DNA from: Flavobacteriaceae bacterium
GTDB taxonomy: Bacteria; Bacteroidota; Bacteroidia; Flavobacteriales; Flavobacteriaceae
Direction: 5' to 3'
Assembly: GCA_004762155.1 (NCBI GenBank)
Contig: SIHP01000007.1
Location: 1 to 64,000 of the forward strand
Length of the DNA: 64,000 bases
Numbering within the stretch: position 1 is the first letter of the stretch; each line of letters starts with the position of its first letter. Below are positions 25,623 to 35,800 of this stretch, in pieces. The notes under the pieces are model-generated. The model ran no database searches. It was not told where the DNA came from and was given only the letters and a program-made list of their open reading frames with translations. Position numbers and translations under genes: made by a program.

Positions 25623-25973
25623 CTATTCTAATAGATTGTTTTCTTCGTTTGGAAACACCAATTGTGGTTTGAATTTTTTTGCTTCTTCTAGTTCAAGAAA
25701 ACCGTATACAATTAAAATTACAACATCTCCTCTATGAACTTTTCTTGCTGCTGCACCGTTTAAGGTAATTTCTCCACTTTTTCTTGGTCCTGGAATAGCG
25801 TAGGTTTCTAAACGTTCTCCGTTATTATTGTTTACAATCTGAACACGTTCACCTTCAATAATTCCTGCTGCATCCATTAAATCTTCATCAATGGTAATGC
25901 TTCCTATATAATTTAAATCGGCACCTGTAACTTTTACACGGTGGATTTTAGATTTTACTACTTGTACTAACAT
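25623..25973 (-). CDS. panD: Aspartate 1-decarboxylase precursor
   Basis: 116 aa. Gly24-Ser25 in NYIGSITID is the self-cleavage site that generates the pyruvoyl cofactor; catalytic surroundings include [11 protein letters not shown] and [12 protein letters not shown]. It makes beta-alanine, the partner of pantoate in the PanC reaction. It follows panC by 36 nt. Confidence 0.97.
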   Translation of the reverse strand: MLVQVVKSKIHRVKVTGADLNYIGSITIDEDLMDAAGIIEGERVQIVNNNNGERLETYAIPGPRKSGEITLNGAAARKVHRGDVVILIVYGFLELEEAKKFKPQLVFPNEENNLLE

Positions 25974-26009
25974 GTTACAAAAATAAGTGTTTTAGTTGTT
26001 TATATTGTA

Positions 26010-26852
26010 TTAAAATCGAATATTATCAATTAAGCGAATTTCTCCTGCGAAAACAGCAATAAAACCACGGTATTTTTGGTTTTTTTCTATTTTTGTTGCT
26101 GTTTGAAGCGTTTTTTCATCCGCTATTGTAAAATATTCTAATTCTAGTAATGGGTGTTTTTTAAATTCTTTTACAACCCATTTGGGTATTTTGTCTACAC
26201 TTTTTGTGCCGAATTTAATCTTTGCTCGTTTTAATGTTTTGTAAATAAAAGGAGCAGATTCTCTATGTCCTTTTGTTAGTCTTGTGTTTCTTGAGCTCAT
26301 TGCCAGCCCATCCTCTTCTCTGAATATTGGTCTGCCTTTTATTTTTATTGGAAGGTTGTGTTTTTTTACTAGTTTTTTTATGATTTGTAATTGTTGAAAA
26401 TCTTTTTCTCCAAAATAAGCCTTGTCTGGTTCAACAATTTCCAAGAGTTTTTTCACAACAGTGCCAACACCATTAAAATGACCATCTCTAAATTTTCCTT
26501 CCATTTGATGTTCTAATCCATCAAAATTGAAATTTTGAGAAACAATATTGTTGTCATAAACATCATTTCCATTAGGAGCATACAATACGTCACAAGAAAC
26601 AGTTTTTAATAAACTAATATCTTTGTCTAGTGTGTTTGGGTATTTTTCAAGGTCTTCTTTGTTGTCAAATTGAGTTGGATTAACAAAAATGCTAACGACA
26701 ATAAAATCGTTTTTCTTTTTAGCGTGTTTTATTAATGATAAGTGACCTTGGTGTAAAGCTCCCATTGTAGGTACAAAACCAACAGACTTGTCGTTGGTTT
26801 TTAAACCTAACAAATGTTGTTTTAATTCTGATTTTGTTTTAAAAACTTTCAT
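26010..26852 (-). CDS. panC: Pantothenate synthetase
   Basis: 280 aa. The nucleotidyl-transferase motif is H34-Q-G-H37 in PTMGALHQGHLSLI, with GEKDFQQLQII, and KMSKS-like AMSSRNTRL further on. It joins pantoate and beta-alanine using ATP. Divergent from the GT5-like gene. Confidence 0.97.
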   Translation of the reverse strand: MKVFKTKSELKQHLLGLKTNDKSVGFVPTMGALHQGHLSLIKHAKKKNDFIVVSIFVNPTQFDNKEDLEKYPNTLDKDISLLKTVSCDVLYAPNGNDVYDNNIVSQNFNFDGLEHQMEGKFRDGHFNGVGTVVKKLLEIVEPDKAYFGEKDFQQLQIIKKLVKKHNLPIKIKGRPIFREEDGLAMSSRNTRLTKGHRESAPFIYKTLKRAKIKFGTKSVDKIPKWVVKEFKKHPLLELEYFTIADEKTLQTATKIEKNQKYRGFIAVFAGEIRLIDNIRF

Positions 26853-26914
26853 GATTTAAGAATTGGAATATATGCTAAAATACTAATTTAACAAGATTTT
26901 AGCATAAAATTTTG

Positions 26915-26922
26915 TATTTTTG
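26915..26922 (+). promoter_or_regulatory. -7 box (TATTTTTG) upstream of the GT5-like gene
   Basis: Full TAnnTTTG match 28 nt before the ATG at 26951. Confidence 0.5.
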
Positions 26923-26950
26923 CAGCTTTGATAAATAGAGATCGATTTTA

Positions 26951-27772
26951 ATGAAGGATAAGAGAATATTATACGTTTCGTCGGAAGTAGTTCCATACTT
27001 GCCAGAAACAACGCTGTCATCTACCGCTTTTAATGTTGCAAAACACGCACATTCTAAAGGAGTTCAAACAAGAATTTTTATGCCTCGTTTTGGTGTGATC
27101 AATGAAAGAAGGCATCAGCTTCATGAAGTAATTCGTTTGTCTGGTATGAATTTGATTATTAATGATATGGATATGCCTTTGATTATAAAAGTAGCATCTA
27201 TACCTAAAGAAAGAATGCAAGTTTATTTTATTGATAATGATGAATATTTTAAGCGTAAAGCTGTGTATACAGACGAAGACGATAAACTATTTTCAGATAA
27301 CGATGAAAGAATGATATTTTTTGCAAAAGGAGTTGTAGAAACAGTTAAAAAACTGAACTGGGCGCCTGATGTGATTCATGTTCATGGTTGGATGGCTTCA
27401 TTACTTCCTTTGTATTTAAAAGAGTTTTACAAGGAAGAACCTTTATTTACAGAAAGTAAAATTGTAACCTCTTTGTATGCAAATCAATTTGAAGGTAATT
27501 TAAATGAAAATTTTGCAAATAAAGTACGATTTGATAAAATTGATGATAAAAAAGTTTCAATATTAGAAACACCAAATCATATAAATATTTTAAAAAGTGC
27601 AATAGAAAATTCGGACGCAATTATTAAGGTTGAAGAATCTTATCCAGAAGATATAGAAGAATTTATTGCAGCATCTGACGTTAAAGTTCTAGAATACCAA
27701 CCAGAAGACTTGTTAACAGAAGCGTATTTAGAGTTTTATAAGCAAGAAATACTTGATTTACAAGACGTATAA
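26951..27772 (+). CDS. GT5 (glycogen/starch synthase-like) N-terminal domain protein
   Basis: 273 aa, roughly half of a glycogen synthase. It keeps the N-terminal Rossmann domain landmarks (RILYVSSEVVPYL, then TRIFMPRFG, PDVIHVHGWMASLLPLYL), but the substrate-binding KxGGLxD loop is replaced by LPETTLSSTAF and the C-terminal nucleotide-sugar domain is missing. Standalone halves of this kind are widespread in Bacteroidota next to panC and a DUF4270 gene, exactly as here. Normal glycogen synthase activity is unlikely. Confidence 0.8.
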   Translation: MKDKRILYVSSEVVPYLPETTLSSTAFNVAKHAHSKGVQTRIFMPRFGVINERRHQLHEVIRLSGMNLIINDMDMPLIIKVASIPKERMQVYFIDNDEYFKRKAVYTDEDDKLFSDNDERMIFFAKGVVETVKKLNWAPDVIHVHGWMASLLPLYLKEFYKEEPLFTESKIVTSLYANQFEGNLNENFANKVRFDKIDDKKVSILETPNHINILKSAIENSDAIIKVEESYPEDIEEFIAASDVKVLEYQPEDLLTEAYLEFYKQEILDLQDV

Positions 27773-27789
27773 ATATTTATAAAAATTAA

Positions 27790-29322
27790 ATGATAAGAAA
27801 AGTAATATACTTAGGTACTGTGCTATTGTTGTTTTCAATAGTTTCATGTGAAAAAGATTTTCAAGATATAGGTACAAATGTTATAGGTAATAATATTTTT
27901 ACAACAAATAAAGACACTTTAGATGTAACTGTTAATGATATAGTAACTATAGATGCTGTTAGAGCTGATAATATTGCTATTGGTGACGCAGGAGAGTATT
28001 TGTTAGGTATTTATAATAAACCAGATTATAGGAAAATTGAGGCTTCAATAATAAGTCAGCTTGCTGTTCTTATAAATCCTGCAACTGAACAAGATGAAGA
28101 TACCGTTGAGTTTGATTCTATTTATACTTTAGATAAAGTATTTATAAAAATACCTTATGTATCAACTGTAACTGATGATTATGATGATGGAAAGCCACAA
28201 TTTCTTTTAGATTCTGTTTTAGGTAATTTAACTACATCAACACCTCTAACGGTTTATAGAAATGGAACATATTTAAATATTTTAAATCCTAATGATCCAT
28301 CTGAAAATAACAGTCTTTATTCTGATCAAGAATATATTGATTTAGAAGTGTTAAATGATGATCCAGGTTTTTCTTTTATTCCAAGTGCAACAGATACAAT
28401 GTATGTTTTTGATAGAGCAACGGATAAAGGTGAGATTTATAAAGATACCATAAGATTGAGTGAAACATCATCAGCACCATTCTTAACTATTCCTTTAAAT
28501 ACTAGTAGAATGAAGGAGTTGTTTTGGGATAAGTTTGCAGATGCTGAATTTAGTACACAAGATGCATTTATTGATTATTTTAGAGGAATTACATTAAAAT
28601 CTGAAGGTACAGATGGAGCAATGATACCTGTAGAGTTTTCAGGAACTAATAATCCTACCTTAGATTTCTATTATACAATAACAACGTATGATTTGTCTGG
28701 CGCTATTCAAGATACAATAGCAAATAATTATTCATTCTCTTTTTCAGGTGTAAAAACAAGAAAATATAAAACAACTGATGCTGTAACTTCTCCATCTTCC
28801 GTTAGTTTTCCTGTTCAAGGAACTGCAGGAACGATGGCAGAGATAGAAGTATTAGACGAGATAAAGTTATTAGAACTTAGAGATAAAAATTGGTTAATTA
28901 ATGATGTGTCATTAACTTTATATGTTGATGAAAGTAGAGATACTATTGATGTTCCAAAACAATTATTTCTTTTCAAGAAAGTGGAAAATACTGATGGTTC
29001 TCAAATTAAAGATGCATATTCTGAAACAAGTACTTATGGAGGTGATTTAGAGCTTTCTGAAGATGGAGTTCCAGAAAAATATACTTTTAGAATAACTGAT
29101 TATGTTTCAGATTTATTAGATGGGGAAATAGATTACAATCCGTCTTTAATGTTAAAAGTATACAATGCAGATACTGATGCAGCTGTATCTGGGTTTAGTT
29201 TAGATACAATTGTTAAAACATATAATTGGAATCCAAGAGCTGTTAGTTTATTTAACGGTGATTTAACTAATGGAGATAAAAGAGCAAAATTGGTAATTTC
29301 TTATTCTGAAGAAAAAAATTAA
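27790..29322 (+). CDS. DUF4270 outer-membrane lipoprotein
   Basis: 510 aa. Lipobox with Cys about residue 20 (IVSCEKDFQDIGTN). The start region EKDFQDIGTNVIG and the later phrase VFIKIPY match the DUF4270 family. Beta-rich, Asp/Thr-rich secreted domain, probably cell-surface exposed. It lies 17 nt after the GT5-like gene and 14 nt before glmS. Confidence 0.85.
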   Translation: MIRKVIYLGTVLLLFSIVSCEKDFQDIGTNVIGNNIFTTNKDTLDVTVNDIVTIDAVRADNIAIGDAGEYLLGIYNKPDYRKIEASIISQLAVLINPATEQDEDTVEFDSIYTLDKVFIKIPYVSTVTDDYDDGKPQFLLDSVLGNLTTSTPLTVYRNGTYLNILNPNDPSENNSLYSDQEYIDLEVLNDDPGFSFIPSATDTMYVFDRATDKGEIYKDTIRLSETSSAPFLTIPLNTSRMKELFWDKFADAEFSTQDAFIDYFRGITLKSEGTDGAMIPVEFSGTNNPTLDFYYTITTYDLSGAIQDTIANNYSFSFSGVKTRKYKTTDAVTSPSSVSFPVQGTAGTMAEIEVLDEIKLLELRDKNWLINDVSLTLYVDESRDTIDVPKQLFLFKKVENTDGSQIKDAYSETSTYGGDLELSEDGVPEKYTFRITDYVSDLLDGEIDYNPSLMLKVYNADTDAAVSGFSLDTIVKTYNWNPRAVSLFNGDLTNGDKRAKLVISYSEEKN

Positions 29323-29336
29323 AAAGAAGAAGAAGT

Positions 29337-31193
29337 ATGTGTGGAATAACAGCTTATATAGGAGATAGAGATGCATATCCAATTGTTGTAAACGGATTAA
29401 AGCGTTTAGAATATAGAGGTTATGATAGTTCTGGTATTATGATGTATGATGGTGAAACGATTCATTTATCCAAAACAAAAGGAAAAGTATCAGATCTTGA
29501 AGAGATAACTGAAAATGATCCTAAAAGAAAAGTTGGTAATATAGGGATTGGTCATACACGTTGGGCTACACACGGAGTTCCAAATGATGTTAATTCTCAT
29601 CCACATTTTTCTGAGTCAGAAAATTTAGTAATTGTCCATAACGGTATTATAGAGAATTATGATACTATTAAAAAAGAATTGATTTCTAGAGGTTATTCTT
29701 TCAGAAGTGATACAGATACTGAAGTTCTAATAAACCTTATAGAAGAAATAAAGAAAAACGAAGGTTGTAAATTAGGTAAAGCTGTTCAATTAGCGTTAAC
29801 AAATGTAATTGGTGCGTATGCTATAGCGGTTTTTGATAAGACAAAGCCTAATGAGTTAATTGTAGCTCGTTTAGGGAGTCCAATTGCTATTGGTGTAGGA
29901 AAAGATAATGAAGAGTTTTTCGTTGCCTCAGATGCATCACCATTTATAGAGTATACAAAAGAAGCAATATATCTTGAAGATGGCGAATTAGCAATCATCA
30001 AAAAAGGAAGAAAAATAAAGGTTCGTAAGATAGAAGATGATAAATTGATTGATGCTAATATTCAAGAGCTTCAAATGAGTTTAGACCAAATTGAAAAAGG
30101 AGGTTATGATCATTTTATGTTAAAAGAAATTCATGAGCAGCCAAAAGCTATAACAGATACCTATAGAGGTAGAATGTTAGCAGATCAAGGTGTGATTAGA
30201 ATGTCTGGTATTGATGATAATCTATCTAAATTCTTAAATGCCAATAGAATTATAATTATAGCTTGTGGAACTTCATGGCATGCTGGTTTAGTTGGAGAGT
30301 ATTTATTTGAAGATTTAGCTCGGATACCTGTAGAAGTTGAATATGCTTCGGAATTTAGATATAGAAACCCAATTATAACTCCTAATGATGTAGTAATTGC
30401 GATATCTCAATCAGGAGAAACAGCAGATACTTTAGCAGCTATAAAACTTGCAAAATCTAAAGGAGCATTTGTTTTTGGTATTTGTAATGTAGTTGGTTCA
30501 TCTATTGCTAGAGAAACACATGCAGGTGCATACACACATGCTGGACCAGAAATTGGTGTGGCATCAACAAAAGCATTTACAACACAAATAACCTTACTAT
30601 CTTTAATAGCTTTAAAGTTAGCTAAAGAAAAAGGGAGTTTATCTAAATCTGCAGTTAATACCTATCTACAAACATTACAACAAATACCTTCACAGGTAGA
30701 AAGTATGTTGAGTATTGACGACAAAGTAAAGGAAATAGCTTCTGTATATAAAGATGCTAAAAACTGTTTATATTTAGGTCGTGGATTTAATTTTCCAGTA
30801 GCTTTAGAAGGTGCTTTGAAGTTAAAAGAGATATCATATATTCATGCTGAAGGTTATCCTGCTGCAGAAATGAAACATGGACCTATTGCTTTAATAGATG
30901 AAAATATGCCAGTTTTTGTTATTGCTACAAAAACAGGTCACTATGAGAAGGTTGTAAGCAATATTCAAGAGATTAAGTCTAGAAGTGGAAAAATTATTGC
31001 AGTTGTAACAGAAGGAGATGTAACTGTAAAAGAAATAGCAGATCATGTAATTGAAATTCCTGAAACAGAAGAACCTTTTACACCTTTATTAACTACAATA
31101 CCTTTTCAGTTATTATCTTATCACATCGCTGTTATGTTAGATAAAAATGTAGATCAACCAAGAAATTTAGCAAAATCAGTTACTGTAGAATAA
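29337..31193 (+). CDS. glmS: Glutamine-fructose-6-phosphate aminotransferase
   Basis: 618 aa, full length. N-terminal nucleophile Cys2 (MCGITAYIG) with the glutaminase landmarks LEYRGYDSSG, HTRWATHG and HNGIIEN. Two SIS isomerase domains follow (CGTSWHAGL, SQSGETADT, then EGALKLKEISYIHAE and the C-terminal KSVTVE). It makes glucosamine 6-phosphate for peptidoglycan and LPS. Nothing resembling a glmS ribozyme lies in the 14-nt gap upstream. A strong terminator follows. Confidence 0.98.
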   Translation: MCGITAYIGDRDAYPIVVNGLKRLEYRGYDSSGIMMYDGETIHLSKTKGKVSDLEEITENDPKRKVGNIGIGHTRWATHGVPNDVNSHPHFSESENLVIVHNGIIENYDTIKKELISRGYSFRSDTDTEVLINLIEEIKKNEGCKLGKAVQLALTNVIGAYAIAVFDKTKPNELIVARLGSPIAIGVGKDNEEFFVASDASPFIEYTKEAIYLEDGELAIIKKGRKIKVRKIEDDKLIDANIQELQMSLDQIEKGGYDHFMLKEIHEQPKAITDTYRGRMLADQGVIRMSGIDDNLSKFLNANRIIIIACGTSWHAGLVGEYLFEDLARIPVEVEYASEFRYRNPIITPNDVVIAISQSGETADTLAAIKLAKSKGAFVFGICNVVGSSIARETHAGAYTHAGPEIGVASTKAFTTQITLLSLIALKLAKEKGSLSKSAVNTYLQTLQQIPSQVESMLSIDDKVKEIASVYKDAKNCLYLGRGFNFPVALEGALKLKEISYIHAEGYPAAEMKHGPIALIDENMPVFVIATKTGHYEKVVSNIQEIKSRSGKIIAVVTEGDVTVKEIADHVIEIPETEEPFTPLLTTIPFQLLSYHIAVMLDKNVDQPRNLAKSVTVE

Positions 31194-31213
31194 TTGTTTT
31201 GAGTAAAGAATAT

Positions 31214-31247
31214 AAAAGCTCCAAGTTTTAACTTGGAGCTTTTTTTT
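31214..31247 (+). terminator. Terminator after glmS
   Basis: Perfect 13-bp stem AAAAGCTCCAAGT / ACTTGGAGCTTTT, loop TTTA, then T run; works in both directions and also ends the convergent gene. Confidence 0.92.
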
Positions 31248-32202
31248 ATCTATTTTTCTTTAAGAAAGAATATACAGGAAAGTGATCTGAAAAACCACCT
31301 TTATACCAAGGCCCAATATAGGTTCTAAAAGGGCTTCCTTTTAACTTTCCTTTAGTTACTCTCATCCATTCTTTGTTAAAAACTTCAGCATATAAAAATG
31401 AATGCTTTTTTGTTTCTGAATTCTTAAAGTTTTTTGAGAATATAATCTGATCAAATAAATTCCATTTTTTATTAAAGGTTGATGTACCATAACCTTTTTT
31501 AAACAAACTTTCCATAGGATTATAGAAATCATCTGTTACTAAATGATTCTTTACACTCTCACAAGTAGGATCATCGTTAAAATCACCCATAATTATAATT
31601 TTAGGATCACTGATCTCTTCTTTTATTTCTTCAACAATTGTATGGACTAATTTAGATGCCTTTATTCTTTTGTCTTTAGTATCTTCTTGACCAGTTCTTC
31701 TAGAAGGCCAGTGATTTACTAAAACATGAATTAATTCACCATTTAAACTTCCTGAAACCCTTAAAACATCTCTAGTATAATCTCTTTCTCCATCATCATC
31801 AGTAAGTTCTAAAGCATATGTTTTAGAAGAATATACTTCAAAAAAATGCCTGTTATAAATTAAAGCAACATCAATTCCTCGTTCATCAGGAGAATCGTAA
31901 TGAACAAAACTATACCCTTTATTATCAAGGTTTTTATGACGTATTAAATCTTCAACAACTTTGCTGTTTTCAACCTCTACTAAGCCTACTATTACTGGAG
32001 CATGTTTAGATAAATTGGTGCCCAATTGAGAGATTACAGAACTTAATTTTTTTATTTTATGTACATAACGTTTGTAGTTCCAGCCTCTTCTACTTGTTGG
32101 TAAGTATTCATCATCTATTTTGTTAGGATTATCTACAATGTCAAATAAATTTTCAACATTATAAAAGCCTATTGTATAAACATCTTTTTGAGTTTTTTTC
32201 AT
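31246..32202 (-). CDS. Endonuclease/exonuclease/phosphatase family protein
   Basis: 318 aa. The fold's metal and catalytic motifs are FYNVENLFD, IVGLVEVEN (Glu ligand), VNHWPSRR (His/Asn), IIMGDFNDDP (Asp-Asn) and SDHFPVYS (Asp-His). Bacterial members hydrolyse phosphodiesters of nucleic acids or lipids; the substrate is unknown. No signal peptide, so cytoplasmic. Single gene convergent with glmS. Confidence 0.9.
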   Translation of the reverse strand: MKKTQKDVYTIGFYNVENLFDIVDNPNKIDDEYLPTSRRGWNYKRYVHKIKKLSSVISQLGTNLSKHAPVIVGLVEVENSKVVEDLIRHKNLDNKGYSFVHYDSPDERGIDVALIYNRHFFEVYSSKTYALELTDDDGERDYTRDVLRVSGSLNGELIHVLVNHWPSRRTGQEDTKDKRIKASKLVHTIVEEIKEEISDPKIIIMGDFNDDPTCESVKNHLVTDDFYNPMESLFKKGYGTSTFNKKWNLFDQIIFSKNFKNSETKKHSFLYAEVFNKEWMRVTKGKLKGSPFRTYIGPWYKGGFSDHFPVYSFLKKNR

Positions 32203-32238
32203 AATTTTTGATGATGTATTTTATATTGTTTTTGTGCA

Positions 32239-32264
32239 ATAAAAATCCGCTATAAAAGCGGATT
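32239..32264 (-). terminator. Terminator after the small barrel gene
   Basis: Stem AATCCGCT / AGCGGATT, loop ATAAA; on the minus strand it is followed by a T run. Confidence 0.75.
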
Positions 32265-32288
32265 AATTATAATGTGTTTTTATGTTTT

Positions 32289-32765
32289 CTAAAACCTATA
32301 CCCAACATTAAGTCCAAATCTTGGAACAATTTCATAAGATTGATTGGTAAACATATTTCTACCTAAACCACCTAATAGACTAACAACTAAACCTCCATTA
32401 GAAACATATTTAGATCCTACGGAAACACCTAAAGCTCCGTCTGTGTATTCTATACCATTTTTTTCTCCAGAATTAATTCCTAAGAAAATTTCTCCAAAAT
32501 AATTCCAACGACTATTGGTTGAAAAATAATGACGGAAATATGGTGTAATCATTGAATCTTCATTATATCGTAAATCAGATGATTCATTGTTGAAGTTAAA
32601 AAGACCAGAAAGACCTACAGAAGATTTGTTATTAAGATAATACTCATAAGAAACTTCTAAGGTTTTCATAACAAGAGCATCACCTAAATCAATACTAATT
32701 TCTTGTTGTTGCGCTTGTGTAAACGAACTAATTAAAATAGTTGCTAATACTAAAATTCTTTTCAT
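32289..32765 (-). CDS. Small outer-membrane beta-barrel protein
   Basis: 158 aa. Signal peptide ends near SFTQAQQ (residue 19). The mature part alternates hydrophobic and polar residues with turns of Gly/Asn (VSYEYYLNNKSSVGLSGL, RWNYFGEIFLGI) and ends in the C-terminal aromatic signal GLNVGYRF. This resembles DUF3575-type barrels of Bacteroidota. Function unknown. Confidence 0.8.
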   Translation of the reverse strand: MKRILVLATILISSFTQAQQQEISIDLGDALVMKTLEVSYEYYLNNKSSVGLSGLFNFNNESSDLRYNEDSMITPYFRHYFSTNSRWNYFGEIFLGINSGEKNGIEYTDGALGVSVGSKYVSNGGLVVSLLGGLGRNMFTNQSYEIVPRFGLNVGYRF

Positions 32766-32803
32766 TATTCTTCTTTTTAATGCAACAAAAATAAGCTAAT
32801 TAT

Positions 32804-35800
32804 TTAAAAAATAGCTTTTAACTGAATCATTCCTGTGTGTATTGTTGAAGATTCTTCGCTTTTTCTTCCTAGATAACTAAGATTTAAATTTAATGTTGCG
32901 TTTATTTTTTGATTAAGCAATAGATTCCAAGTATAATTTTTACCAGGCGTTAACCCTTCTAACATTTGGTAACTTACAGGAGTATTTTCATTTCCATTAA
33001 AATCATTTAAAAACAAAGTGAAATCTGCAGAAATTTGATTTCTTTTTTTGCTGATAAAAAAATATTCAAGACCTAATTTTTGTTGTTTTAATTCTTCAAA
33101 ATCAGCTAAAAAATTTTCTTTTTGTTTAAATTGATAAAACAAAGACAATTTGTGATCTTTATTATATAAAAAGCTAAGTTTTGGTATAACTTCTTTTATT
33201 GTTAAATTGTAATTTCTGTTGGTAAAATTTTCTGTTTCTAATTTATTTTCAGCCAAAGAGGTTTTAATGTTGATCAACCAGTAATCCGATAATTTATGAA
33301 CCAACTCAAGTTGTTGAATTAGCGAACTATTTTCCTGACTTCCAATACCAAATTGTTGCTTATTAGTAGAAGATCCGTAAGTATAAATAAGACTATATTT
33401 TTGTAGGTTTCTATTGAAGTAGAGGTTGTTTCTAAAGTTAAAACTTAAACCTAATTGCTTTTCATCATTTGAAACAAAGGGATTTAAATTAAATTTATTT
33501 CCAACTCTTTCTTGTTCATTATCAACAGATAAATATGTTTGATTGTAAAAATGAGATAGCGTTTTTTTAACCCCTTTTTTCACATTCCATTGCAAAGGAT
33601 TTAATGTAATGGATTGCTTAAACTTTACTTTTTGAGTTTGTAAATAAGTAAGGTTCGGCAATGCAACGCGTAAATAATTTGCCTGATCCTGAAATTGAGC
33701 AATTTCAAATTCATCAAAATTCTGAATTCCATCATTATTATAATCTACCCAAGTATAATACCCTTGCCCAACTTCAGTTTCAACATATATAAAATCTTGT
33801 TGTGCTATATTTCCAGAAGAACTTTCGTAAGTTGTACCTAAAGAAATAAAGTTTTTAAAGAAACGTTGGTTGTAAACTAATTTAGAGTTTAACGATTTCT
33901 CATCATCAGCAAACCAATTTTTTGTAAGTCTATAATTTGCGTATAAAGACAGATTTGTATTTTTATTTTGAATAAGTTTACTAGTTACATAAAACGTTTT
34001 TCTGTTGTTTATTTGTGTAAATGCATTTGATTTAATACTATCATTTTCTCTATAGTTAAATCCAAATTTTGCGTACACTTTTGCAGAATCACCAACTCCT
34101 AAATATCCTTCGTACTCTTTATATCTATGACTTGTAGTGCTATAATTAGTTGTATTTATCTCTCTTTTATCATTAGATTCTATATCAATCAAAACACCAG
34201 CCCAAGGTTTTCCTAAACTTCGTACTACAGAAGATTTTAATCTAATAAATTTATCCTTTTCAATTAAAGAAGTATTATTTAACAAGCTTCCATTGAAATT
34301 AAAAACAGTTCTATTAGCCTTTAATTCTGATTGTAAAACATGTTTACTTCCGTTAAAATTATCAGAAAAACTTAAATGATTAAATTGATAAGATATAAAA
34401 CCAGTATTTTTATTTTCTAGTAACAATCCTGCTCCTATTTGTTGCTGATCTCCAGTTGGGTTTACCAAATTCCAATCTCTATTAAACTCTATATTTTGGA
34501 AACGCTGTACTGTTTTAAAATTATCTTGAATGTATTTATAATTTACATCACTAGTTAACTGCCATTTTTTATTTAGCAATACTTGTTGCCAATTTAATTT
34601 TGTTGCAATTCGTTTGTTTTCTGCATCGTCTATTGATGAAAACAAATTGGCATCATAATCACTAAAAGCCAACTCGCTATTAATTATTGTTTTTTCTGAA
34701 GGATGATAATTAAACTGTCCGACTGCAACTAACAATGAACTAGGAGCAGTTAAAGTTGTAATTGGCGCATAATTACCTAAGTTTTCACCAACATATTCGT
34801 AAATAGATCCGGTAGCAATAGTACTATTTATGATATAACTTCCTTGGTTTGAACCAACATTGGTAAACGTAACAAAGTACAATTCGTCATTTTCATCAGT
34901 AGAATATTCAAAGGTTTCTAGAGTGCCAACTAAAACTTTTTTATATTGAATTTTTGTTGATGAATATTCATCAACATAAGCACTTTCAGATACCATTTTA
35001 GAAGTATCGTTTCCAGCATCAGCCAAAATTTGTTTCTGTTCCGTAGTTAGGTTTTGCTGAAGTGGCTGATTTTTAGCATCATTTTCATTATAAAAATATC
35101 CAGCTATAGAGAATTTATCATCTTTAAAAGAAGCCGATTCATAGGTAATAAAGCGATTGTAACTTTGATCTGAATATTGAAACTCTATAATAATACGCAT
35201 GTCGTTAGTAATAGGAAACGTAGTATTAAATTGAATTTCAGCTAAATTATAGTCAATTACATAATCTTTAGTTTCACCACGTTCTAAAAGCATTCCGTTT
35301 ACAAACACTTTATCACTTCCAGAAATAATTATAATTGCCGATTCATTATTGGTGCCAAATATTTTATATGGACCTTGATTACCTTCTGTTCCGGTTAGGC
35401 TATAAGAAGAAAATTTACCTCTAACAATTGCTCCAGAAGCAGAAACCTTGGTTTTGTCTTTAATGTTAGCATTTACTTGTAAACCAGAAACTTGTTTATT
35501 GTAATTTAAAAAATACGTTTCCTGGTTTGATAAAGAAACATCACCAGCTCTTACATTCCAATTTTTACTAAAAAGTTCAATAAAAATACGATCGAAATCT
35601 GTAATATTTTGTGAATATCCGTTTTCTTGAAGCGGAAAATTGGTATCAAAAATATTTGCTCTAATGGATACGTTTTTAGATAATTTTCCTTCTAAAGTTA
35701 AATCCAAAGAAGAGTTTGTAACCACATTTTGATTGTTACCAGATGTTATTCCTCTAGCAATAAAACCCTGTGTTTTTAAACCTTCAAAAAAGTTAATATC

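Noticed and set aside
29322..29337. glmS ribozyme or other riboswitch upstream of glmS
   Set aside because: Only 14 nt separate DUF4270 and glmS, and no ribozyme-like structure is present.
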